The position numbers and the translations under genes were made by a program. From the NCBI GenBank assembly GCA_030613765.1, contig JAUWLI010000076.1, positions 1 to 10,507 of the forward strand: a DNA stretch of 10,507 nt, written 5' to 3'. Within the stretch, counting starts at the first letter, position 1. Each line of letters starts with the position of its first letter. This stretch comes from Phycisphaerae bacterium (GTDB lineage: Bacteria; Planctomycetota; Phycisphaerae; Sedimentisphaerales; SG8-4). The notes beneath the pieces were generated by a model that was not told the origin of the DNA, ran no database searches, and saw only the letters and a list, made by a program, of their open reading frames with translations. Shown here piece by piece: positions 1-6,153 of this stretch.

Positions 1-483
1 CCCAGAAAACCGGAAAGATTTGACGAAGTCGCTCAACTTATTAAAGACGCCGGCTTCGATTTCGTCCGCTACAGCGATATCAAAAACACCGACGCCAAGT
101 ACCCTGACAAAACACCCGTAATCCTTGGCGACACAATGGGCGACCTGCGAAAATTCTATTCGCTCTCAGCAATAATTTTTGTCGGCCGCTCCCTCGTTCC
201 CATGGGTGGCTCCGATATGATGGAAGCCGCCGCACTCGGCAAACCCACCATCTTCGGCCCACATGCCTTCAATTTCAGACAAACCGTGGATGCCCTTCTA
301 AAAGATGAAGGCGCCGTTATGGTCAAAGACGAACAAGACCTGCTTCAAACAATGCAGAAATGCCTCACTGAAACAGATTTCGCCCAACAAATCGCCAAAA
401 ACGGCCGGGAAGTAATCAAAAAAAACCAGGGCGCAACCAAAAAGACCATCACCCAAATCGCTAAATTCCTCAAACCTGCTTAA
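1..483 (+). CDS. waaA: 3-deoxy-D-manno-octulosonic acid (Kdo) transferase, C-terminal part
   Basis: Transfers Kdo from CMP-Kdo to lipid A precursor at the inner membrane, an early step of lipopolysaccharide core assembly. The frame is open from the first base, so the gene is cut by the window edge; 160 codons of the C-terminal GT-B nucleotide-sugar-binding half remain. Family landmarks are visible in order: PRKPERF at the start, then GDTMGDLRKFYSLS, the GRSLVPMGG loop, MMEAAALGKPTIFGP and NFRQTVDALL. These match the GT30 pattern of PRHPERF, DTMGEL, GGSLVPxGG, EPAA and GP-x-NF. The ATG at 136 is internal and not a start. The family is usually about 420 residues, so roughly 260 are missing upstream. 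The protein indicates a Gram-negative outer membrane with Kdo-containing LPS. The stop is followed by 85 bases before the next gene, which has its own promoter. The family call is very secure. Confidence 0.95.
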   Translation, partial: PRKPERFDEVAQLIKDAGFDFVRYSDIKNTDAKYPDKTPVILGDTMGDLRKFYSLSAIIFVGRSLVPMGGSDMMEAAALGKPTIFGPHAFNFRQTVDALLKDEGAVMVKDEQDLLQTMQKCLTETDFAQQIAKNGREVIKKNQGATKKTITQIAKFLKPA

Positions 484-512
484 AAAACTCCGACGGCTGC
501 AATACTTTTTAC

Positions 513-541
513 TTGCAGGTCAGTTGGAAGCGCGGTATAAT
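513..541 (+). promoter_or_regulatory. Sigma-70-type promoter of the GLUG protein gene
   Basis: A -35 element TTGCAG (513-518), a 17-base spacer and a perfect -10 element TATAAT (536-541). The predicted start of transcription is near 548, giving a leader of about 21 bases before the ATG at 569. It lies wholly in the gap after waaA, so the GLUG gene is probably transcribed independently. Confidence 0.6.
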
Positions 542-558
542 TATTTTAGTTGAATTTT

Positions 559-563
559 GAGGG
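559..563 (+). promoter_or_regulatory. Ribosome binding site deciding the ATG at 569
   Basis: GAGGG stands five bases before ATG 569. An in-frame TTG at 557 overlaps this site and would put charged residues ahead of the signal peptide, so ATG 569 is the better start. Confidence 0.65.
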
Positions 564-568
564 AAAAA

Positions 569-2146
569 ATGAGAATGTCATTAACTTACACTTCGTTGGT
601 TTTGGCGGTAATTCTAATAACCTCTCCGGCAATGGCTGCCGTCTATATTAACTGTACAGACCTCGGCAATGGCGTAATTGAACTCAGTTACGACTTCTCC
701 GAAGAACCGGTGCGGGTAAGAGTTTTTGCTTTCGATATCAGGGTCAGTAGTGGCAGAATTACCTCGGTAGGAAACCTTAGTCCTTATTACTGGGTTTATC
801 CGGGTTCAATTGAAATCAATCCCTGGGGAGAATTGGTAGATTATGGTACGCCGGTCTCCAGCGGCTTCTGCGCAATCGGTGGACTTGGTAGATCCGGGAT
901 GACTATCGAGATGGCCTCGCTGTATTTCGGCGAGCCTAACGCCCCGCCCCCTACCGGCGTTCTTCTTACATTTACCATTTCCGCCGCCTGTAACATAACT
1001 ATAGAGGGAAATGTTTGCCGGGCAGGCCCGACAGGCGTAGTTTTCGAAGATCCGGAACATACTGCAACCGTATACGCCCCTGGTTTACAGGGGGCCACAC
1101 CGCCTGAGCCCGAGGAATATGGTGGCGGCAGCGGCACAGCGCCCGACCCTTTCCTGATTTACACTGCTGAGCAACTCAACACAATCGGACTAAATCCTGC
1201 GGATATGTTCAAGCACTTCAAACTCATGGCCGATATCGACCTCGGCTGCTATACCGGAACGCAATTCAACCTGATCGGAACCTATTTCGGCTACGCCTTT
1301 AGAGGAACTTTTGATGGCAATGGTCGCAAGATTCATAACTTTACTTACAACTCAGAAAATGCGAATTTTGTTGGTCTCTTCGGCTACGTAGACGGAGATA
1401 ACTCAGAGATTAAGGATTTAGATTTGATTGATCCCAATGTCAATGCCGGAACAGGCGATAACGTCGGTTCTCTGGTTGGCTACTTGCGAAGGGGAACGGT
1501 GTCCCGCTGCTCAGCACAGGGAGGCAGTGTCGCGGGCGATAACTGCGTGGGCGGCCTTGTCGGACGCAACTACACGGCCTCGGTGACAAACTGCTTTGCA
1601 TGCACCGACGTTTTTGGAGATGCAAACCTTGGAGGTCTGGTCGGAAGGACTTACGTCGAACTTTCGAACTGCTATTCAACCGGCAGCGTTTCACAATACG
1701 CCAGCCTTGCCGGCGGACTGGCTGGATTTAATCACGGAAATATCTCGGCTTCTTTCTGGGATACGAACACTACTGACCAGTTGGACGGCGTAGGAGGAAC
1801 TGGAGATGCAGCAGTAACCGATATTACCGGCAAGACCACCACGGAGATGAAAACCAAAAGCACATTTACAAGTGCCGGCTGGGATTTCGAGGCCGAAAGT
1901 GCAAACGGAGATGAGGATATCTGGACGATTTCTGAGGGAAAGACCTACCCCATGCTCGTACACCAAAGAAGCACAGCAGATTTTGTCGGCCTCAATGGAG
2001 TGAATATGGCTGACTTCGCTTATTTTGCCGGTTACTGGGGCCGGATCAGTTGTGGCCAGTGTGGAGGCGTCGACCTTACCAGTGATGGAAACATTGATGA
2101 GAATGATTTAAAAAAGTTGGCCCAGAACTGGCTGGCTGGTCTTTAA
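569..2146 (+). CDS. Secreted GLUG-repeat protein with dockerin-like C-terminus
   Basis: A 525-residue exported protein of unknown role. Residues 1-23 form a signal peptide with probable cleavage after AMA. Residues 24-175 form a beta-rich domain I cannot name; it contains four cysteines and ends in a Pro/Glu linker. From about 186 a module begins GGGSGTAPDPFLIYTAEQL, followed by the DGNGRKIHNFTY signature, then several GLUG-type repeats (VGSLVG about 299-304, VGGLVG 327-332, LGGLVG 354-359, AGGLAG 381-386), the typical start of a beta-helix or adhesin-like fold. The last 50 residues resemble a type I dockerin: a degenerate first loop (NGVNMADF) and a well-formed calcium loop DLTSDGNIDENDL (502-514), ending NWLAGL. 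Phycisphaerae carry many proteins of this layout, possibly for surface attachment or polysaccharide binding; that function is inference. Its stop overlaps the stop of the convergent methyltransferase gene by four bases. Confidence 0.85.
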   Translation: MRMSLTYTSLVLAVILITSPAMAAVYINCTDLGNGVIELSYDFSEEPVRVRVFAFDIRVSSGRITSVGNLSPYYWVYPGSIEINPWGELVDYGTPVSSGFCAIGGLGRSGMTIEMASLYFGEPNAPPPTGVLLTFTISAACNITIEGNVCRAGPTGVVFEDPEHTATVYAPGLQGATPPEPEEYGGGSGTAPDPFLIYTAEQLNTIGLNPADMFKHFKLMADIDLGCYTGTQFNLIGTYFGYAFRGTFDGNGRKIHNFTYNSENANFVGLFGYVDGDNSEIKDLDLIDPNVNAGTGDNVGSLVGYLRRGTVSRCSAQGGSVAGDNCVGGLVGRNYTASVTNCFACTDVFGDANLGGLVGRTYVELSNCYSTGSVSQYASLAGGLAGFNHGNISASFWDTNTTDQLDGVGGTGDAAVTDITGKTTTEMKTKSTFTSAGWDFEAESANGDEDIWTISEGKTYPMLVHQRSTADFVGLNGVNMADFAYFAGYWGRISCGQCGGVDLTSDGNIDENDLKKLAQNWLAGL

Positions 2147-3048
2147 TATTTTTTCATTTCTTTAGCCACGGCCTCAATATGCTCCGGCCCGGTTCCGCAG
2201 CAGCCGCCGATGATGCTCATACCTGCTGCACGAATTTTTTCAGCCGCCGCTGCGAAATCCTCCGGCGACACCCTGTAAACCGCTTTGTCGTCAACCAGTT
2301 CCGGCTTGCCTGCATTAGGCTCTGCAAAAACCAACACATCCTGACTCAAAGCCTTCACCGTCGAAACAAACTTCTCCGCCAGCTTCACATATTCATCAAG
2401 CTCCAGCGTCCCGCAATTAAAGCCAACCGCATCAACACCGAGTGAGACCATTTTTGAAACTCCTGAGTCAACATCCACCCCCATCATCGTTTTGAAATCA
2501 TCACCGGCCTTGTCAAAGGACATTGATGCAAAAACAGGCAAACTACCACTGACTGATTTCACCGCCTCGATTGCAATCTCGATTTCATCCAAAGCAGTCA
2601 TCGTCTCGATGATAAACCCGTCCACCCCCCCGCCTAAAAGCGCCTTCGCCTGCCGGCCGAATGCATCTTTACACTCATCCGGCTTTAAACTGCCCAAAGG
2701 CTCCAGAAAATCCCCGCTCGGCCCAATATCACCTAAGACGTATTTTTCATCCCCTGCCGCCCGCCGTGCTATCTCGGCGCCCGCAGTGTTTATCCCGGCA
2801 ACTTCTTCAGCTAATCCGTGCCTGGCCAAAGCATACTTATTGGCCCCGAACGTATTGGTAATAACCGCATCGCTGCCCGCTTCAAGATACGCCCGGTGAA
2901 CATCAAATACAATATCCGTCGACTCGATATTCAGGTAATCATTGCACACACCCGCTTCGATCCCGCGAGCAATCAACTGCGTCCCCATCGCCCCGTCTAA
3001 TAAAAACAGGCCCTCACTCATTCTCTCTTTTAGACTCAGCCAGCCCAT
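2143..3048 (-). CDS. Homocysteine S-methyltransferase family protein (MetH N-terminal-like)
   Basis: A 301-residue zinc-dependent enzyme domain that moves a methyl group to homocysteine to form methionine. The (beta/alpha)8 barrel begins FLLDGAMGTQL (residues 16-24) and continues with ITNTFGANKYAL (63-74). The three zinc-binding cysteines of the family are present: C212 in GFNCGT, and C283 and C284 in GGCCGTGPEHI. PNAGKP (244-249) matches the MetH loop more than the BHMT one. Only the homocysteine-binding module exists here; the folate, cobalamin and reactivation domains of full MetH (about 1,200 residues) are absent. It may therefore work with separately encoded modules or use another donor such as S-methylmethionine or betaine. 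ATG 3048 follows AAGGAGC at six bases. It is the last gene of the operon, 17 bases after the lipoprotein gene. The family is secure; the methyl donor is not. Confidence 0.9.
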   Translation of the reverse strand: MGWLSLKERMSEGLFLLDGAMGTQLIARGIEAGVCNDYLNIESTDIVFDVHRAYLEAGSDAVITNTFGANKYALARHGLAEEVAGINTAGAEIARRAAGDEKYVLGDIGPSGDFLEPLGSLKPDECKDAFGRQAKALLGGGVDGFIIETMTALDEIEIAIEAVKSVSGSLPVFASMSFDKAGDDFKTMMGVDVDSGVSKMVSLGVDAVGFNCGTLELDEYVKLAEKFVSTVKALSQDVLVFAEPNAGKPELVDDKAVYRVSPEDFAAAAEKIRAAGMSIIGGCCGTGPEHIEAVAKEMKKY

Positions 3049-3065
3049 AAACAGCTCCTTTTTTT

Positions 3066-3932
3066 CTACTGCTGCTCTTCAACCAGATGACCGTAAATGA
3101 TTCTATAGAAATGCTTGTAACCTTTCATCTCAGGCTTGGTGAAAATCTTTTTTCGTCGTTTCTCGGTAAAGCTCTCCGGTTTGACAGACTTCAAGTTAAG
3201 CGTAATGCTGTCCGAATTTTCGCTGCCAGCCTCCCCATACATCACAATCTTTATAACGGTCGGAACAAAAAAGTCTTCGGTCACGTCTTTGTATTTATCC
3301 AGTTCGGCCAGAGCCAAAACACTCCCATTCACATCAAAGTACTCAATCTTTCGAACTAAATAGTCCCGCCGATTGATATACAGCTTCCTGGCAATTACAC
3401 CCTTGTCACTGCGCCTGATAAGCACATCAAAGCCCCCTTCTTTAGACAAAGACCAGCTCTTTTCATCGATGACCTCGACAATCCCGAGAGCCTCATCCAA
3501 AGTTTTAGGAACAACCATAAGTCCGCCCGATGTTTCCTGCTCGGACCATTTTCCCCATGAATAACTGCTGAGTTCCGGTTTGATTAAAAGCCAGAACTCG
3601 CTCGCATTTGAGCCGAGAACAATCCCTTTCGGATTAAAAGCGATATCGCCCTGCAGGTAAACCTCCGCCGGTGGATTCATCCAAAGTTTCACCGCAAAGT
3701 TTTCTTTACGCCTCTTTCCCTCATTATAATACTGCCAAAGGCATTGCCCATTGGCCTTCAGCGGTCCCGTATGTTGTGAGCGGGACCTCAAAACAGACAG
3801 CGCCTCAGCCGCTGTTTTCCTAACTCCCAGAACAGGCTTCGGCTCACGCCTCTGGGGCCCGCAGCCGTTAAGAAAAAATATCGCCACAAATACTGGTATC
3901 AAAATTTTAACTATTTTATTAAAAGCCCTCAT
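3066..3932 (-). CDS. Lipoprotein, LolA/LolB-like fold candidate
   Basis: A 288-residue protein with a lipoprotein signal: charged MRAFNK, a hydrophobic stretch, then lipobox LNGC with C24 as the lipidated cysteine. The mature part alternates short beta strands rich in charged and aromatic residues (LKANGQCLWQYY, KENFAVKLWMNPPAEVYLQGD, ASEFWLLIKPELSSYSWGKW, ARKLYINRRDYLVRKIEYFD). That rhythm resembles the half-barrel of LolA/LolB or DUF4292-type outer-membrane lipoprotein-sorting proteins. I see no catalytic motif. The fold assignment comes from pattern only. If right, it would bind lipid or lipoprotein acyl chains in the periplasm. ATG 3932 follows AAGGAA at seven bases, a good site. It sits between the cysteine-containing hypothetical gene (39-base gap) and the methyltransferase gene (17-base gap). 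Confidence 0.75.
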   Translation of the reverse strand: MRAFNKIVKILIPVFVAIFFLNGCGPQRREPKPVLGVRKTAAEALSVLRSRSQHTGPLKANGQCLWQYYNEGKRRKENFAVKLWMNPPAEVYLQGDIAFNPKGIVLGSNASEFWLLIKPELSSYSWGKWSEQETSGGLMVVPKTLDEALGIVEVIDEKSWSLSKEGGFDVLIRRSDKGVIARKLYINRRDYLVRKIEYFDVNGSVLALAELDKYKDVTEDFFVPTVIKIVMYGEAGSENSDSITLNLKSVKPESFTEKRRKKIFTKPEMKGYKHFYRIIYGHLVEEQQ

Positions 3933-3956
3933 TCACAAGTTCCTTTTCGTTACGTT

Positions 3957-3969
3957 ATGCGCAATACGA
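3957..3969. repeat. Second copy of the short repeat (ATGCGCAATACGA)
   Basis: Twelve of thirteen bases match 7665-7677. It fills part of the 39-base gap between the three-cysteine hypothetical gene and the lipoprotein gene. Confidence 0.4.
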
Positions 3970-3971
3970 GT

Positions 3972-4463
3972 TCATAAATCAACATGAAGTATCTGGCCAA
4001 CCTGTGACGATAGTTGTTCGATTTGTTCCTCATCGAGATTGGGATTTATCACTTCGACAAATTCCTTATCGCCGCCCGCTATTCTCAACCGCCAGATTTC
4101 CTTACCGTCTTCGATCCTGGACGAATCGTATTTAAGACGTCTTTTTCGCATCAAAACCAGTGTCAACACAAACCTAAAGTTTATCTTTTCCTGCTCTCTC
4201 TCTCCAGCCAACCGCTCAAAAAAGGCCATCAGCATCTCATCGTCAACGAATATTTTCCGTTTCTCCTCGGGGTGTGGCAGCCTGGTCTTCCAGTAACAAA
4301 AAACCTCCGGCCCCTGCTCATTCCAGTAGTCGGCACAAAAATCCTGACGTTTCAGTCCTTCCTTTGTTTCTACAAGAGCCCCAAAGTATTCTTCGCCGTA
4401 CTCAATTTTTTTACCGCTGCCCCGGCACTGCCCTAACGGCTTGTCTATTTCCCACTCATCCAC
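3972..4463 (-). CDS. Conserved hypothetical protein with three cysteines (degenerate zinc-ribbon type)
   Basis: A 163-residue soluble protein with no signal peptide and no recognised enzyme motif. The N-terminal part has C13 (GQCRGSGKKIEYGEEY), C43 (DFCADYW) and C56 (FCYWKTRLP), spaced like a zinc-ribbon-like knuckle missing one ligand. A charged middle follows (EEKRKIFVDDEMLMAFFERL), then a basic RKRRLKYDS segment and a short beta-rich end. I recall similar proteins of unknown function in planctomycete genomes, often described only as hypothetical. The start is GTG 4463, with AAAGG eight to nine bases upstream. It overlaps the end of the dipeptidase gene by eight bases (GTGGATGA), so translation is probably coupled. 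Metal binding is inference. That it is a real gene is well supported by the overlap and by uninterrupted, protein-like composition. Confidence 0.8.
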   Translation of the reverse strand: MDEWEIDKPLGQCRGSGKKIEYGEEYFGALVETKEGLKRQDFCADYWNEQGPEVFCYWKTRLPHPEEKRKIFVDDEMLMAFFERLAGEREQEKINFRFVLTLVLMRKRRLKYDSSRIEDGKEIWRLRIAGGDKEFVEVINPNLDEEQIEQLSSQVGQILHVDL

Positions 4464-5700
4464 GTTTAGTACCTTTCTGCAAATCTCGTGCTACTTTTTC
4501 CACTTCGCGCCATACACGGAGCAGATTAGCTCCCCATATCTTACAAATATCCTCTTCGCGATACCCCCGCTTAATCAATTCAATCGTAACGTTCAGTGCT
4601 TCAGAGTGGTCATTAAAGCCCGGAATACCCCCACCACCATCAAAATCACTGCCGATTCCAACGTGGTCAATCCCGGCAATCTTGACAGCATGGTCTATAT
4701 GATCCACAAAATCCACTAAGTTTCCCGGCGGATATTGTGCATCGATTACTTTCATTTGTTCATGGAACCACCCAATATCCTTTGTCTCATCTTCACCTTC
4801 CTCTCCCAAACTTTTTATCGCTTTACGGCGTTCGGGTGAATCCGGTTTCACAAAGCCGCTATACGCCACTATCTGGATAACACCTCCGTTTTTCGCAAGC
4901 GCTTTCAATTGCTCATCGTATAGATTCCTTGAATGCTCGGCAAGCCCGCGACATCCCGAATGTGACGCGATAATGGGCGCCTTTGACACTCTGATAACAT
5001 CGTAAAAAGAGCTTTCAGAAATATGAGACACATCAACCATAATGCCCAGCCGGTTCATCTTCGCAACAACTTTCTCACCGAATTTGCTCAGACCGTTGTG
5101 TTCAGTTTCCTTATCACCCAGTTTTTCCCGCCGATTGCAGGAATCGCAAATGTCATTATGACCATTATGGCTCAACGTGATATATCGGACACCGAGGCCG
5201 TAAAACTTGTCAATAAGTGACAGGTCCTTACCTATAGCAAATCCGTTCTCTATACCAATCATAATAACTTTTCTGCCGGTTTTCGCAATGCGCTCAACGT
5301 CGTCCGGCGATGTGGCAAGCGTGCAGCGGTCGGGATACATATTTTCGGTCAGACGTCGTATTGCTTTAAGTTTATCCATCGCAGATTCGTATGCGTTTTT
5401 GTATCCCTCGGCGTCACGCTTTGTCTGGCTAACGTAAGCAACCAAAAACACACCGTCCACACCACCTTTATTCATTTTGACAAGGTCACATTTGAGCTTC
5501 GGATGGTCTATCCCCGGGTCAAACGCCTCTGTTGCGTACCCGGCATCAGGAATGTCGACATGACTGTCAAGTGTGAAAACTTTTTCGTGAATCAACTTTG
5601 CCCTTTCAATGATTTCCTGCCCGGCCACCAACTGTCCTGTACACCCTAAGAAGGCTATCGGCAGCACCGTCAACAATAGAACTCTGAATTGTTTAAACAT
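4456..5700 (-). CDS. Membrane dipeptidase, peptidase family M19, lipoprotein
   Basis: A 414-residue zinc peptidase of the renal dipeptidase family that cleaves dipeptides, including those with a D-residue at the C-terminal position. All hallmark sites are visible (numbering from ATG 5700): H47 and D49 in DSHVD, bridging E151 in GIENGF, SHNGHN with H178, H226 in VDVSHIS, H247 in IASHSGCRGL and D352 in GIGSDFDGGGG. The N-terminus is hydrophobic and ends FLGC, so C20 is probably lipidated; the -3 Phe is not ideal for a lipobox. The enzyme would sit on the periplasmic face of a membrane and may recycle peptides or wall-derived dipeptides. ATG 5700 is chosen over GTG 5706 because the latter lies inside the AAGGTGG ribosome binding site. 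The gene follows the helix-hairpin-helix gene by 14 bases. Confidence 0.95.
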   Translation of the reverse strand: MFKQFRVLLLTVLPIAFLGCTGQLVAGQEIIERAKLIHEKVFTLDSHVDIPDAGYATEAFDPGIDHPKLKCDLVKMNKGGVDGVFLVAYVSQTKRDAEGYKNAYESAMDKLKAIRRLTENMYPDRCTLATSPDDVERIAKTGRKVIMIGIENGFAIGKDLSLIDKFYGLGVRYITLSHNGHNDICDSCNRREKLGDKETEHNGLSKFGEKVVAKMNRLGIMVDVSHISESSFYDVIRVSKAPIIASHSGCRGLAEHSRNLYDEQLKALAKNGGVIQIVAYSGFVKPDSPERRKAIKSLGEEGEDETKDIGWFHEQMKVIDAQYPPGNLVDFVDHIDHAVKIAGIDHVGIGSDFDGGGGIPGFNDHSEALNVTIELIKRGYREEDICKIWGANLLRVWREVEKVARDLQKGTKRG

Positions 5701-5702
5701 TT

Positions 5703-5709
5703 CCACCTT
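5703..5709 (-). promoter_or_regulatory. Ribosome binding site of the dipeptidase gene
   Basis: AAGGTGG on the minus strand lies just before ATG 5700. It contains the alternative GTG (5706-5704), which is therefore unlikely to be the start. Confidence 0.6.
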
Positions 5710-5714
5710 AATTG

Positions 5715-6110
5715 TTATTCAAACTTCAGCCATTCGCTTATATTTTGTACCGTTTTAGGCCCTATGCCTCTTACTTTTTGCAAATCATAGCAACTCCGAA
5801 ATGCCCGGCTGTTGCTGTCTTCTTTGCGTAAATCCTCTCGACAAGCCACTATCGCCTCAGCTCGTGAAATACCTATCCCCGGTAATCTTACCATACTTGC
5901 TATTGGCGCATCGTTTGGATTTATCCTCTCGTCTAACTCGATTCCACTGGCTTCTCCAACCGCCGCAAGACTTGAAACCGCAAAACCTATAGAAAACAGA
6001 GCACACACGCATACGCTGATAACAAATGCAAATGATTGAATCCTGCTTTGCCTGACTTCTGCTCGTTGGATAACGTTATCACTCACGATATAATCCGGTA
6101 CATCCCGCAT
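5715..6110 (-). CDS. Membrane-anchored helix-hairpin-helix protein, ComEA-like
   Basis: A 131-residue protein with a charged N-terminus, one transmembrane segment at about residues 25-50, and a C-terminal domain with two helix-hairpin-helix motifs: RLPGIGISRAEAIV (75-88) and KVRGIGPKTVQNI (112-124). The lead-in INPNDAPIASM resembles the INTA-type start of ComEA. ComEA binds incoming double-stranded DNA at the membrane during natural transformation; related short proteins are also found without competence genes. The linker between the two motifs (KEDSNSRAFRSCYDL) is longer than I would expect in ComEA and carries a cysteine. No comEC or pilus gene is nearby in this window. ATG 6110 has no clear ribosome binding site. 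It lies 43 bases after the GH10-like gene and 14 before the dipeptidase gene, so it is probably co-transcribed. The domain call is secure; the DNA-uptake role is inference. Confidence 0.85.
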   Translation of the reverse strand: MRDVPDYIVSDNVIQRAEVRQSRIQSFAFVISVCVCALFSIGFAVSSLAAVGEASGIELDERINPNDAPIASMVRLPGIGISRAEAIVACREDLRKEDSNSRAFRSCYDLQKVRGIGPKTVQNISEWLKFE

Positions 6111-6153
6111 TCTGAAAAAACGTCACTTCACCGATGCACGAGCCACGATTTAT

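Noticed and set aside
2121..2163. Terminator at the end of the GLUG gene (CCAG/CTGG repeats followed by a T-rich tract)
   Set aside because: The CCAG arm can pair with several CTGG copies by only four bases, and the T tract is interrupted; the stem is too weak to call.
2492..2899. Open frame of 135 codons on the + strand
   Set aside because: It lies wholly antisense to the methyltransferase gene, whose conserved motifs are clear, and its own product has no recognisable pattern.
4274..4702. Open frame of 142 codons on the + strand
   Set aside because: It is antisense to the ends of two well-supported genes, with low-complexity Ser/Pro-rich content and no ribosome binding site.
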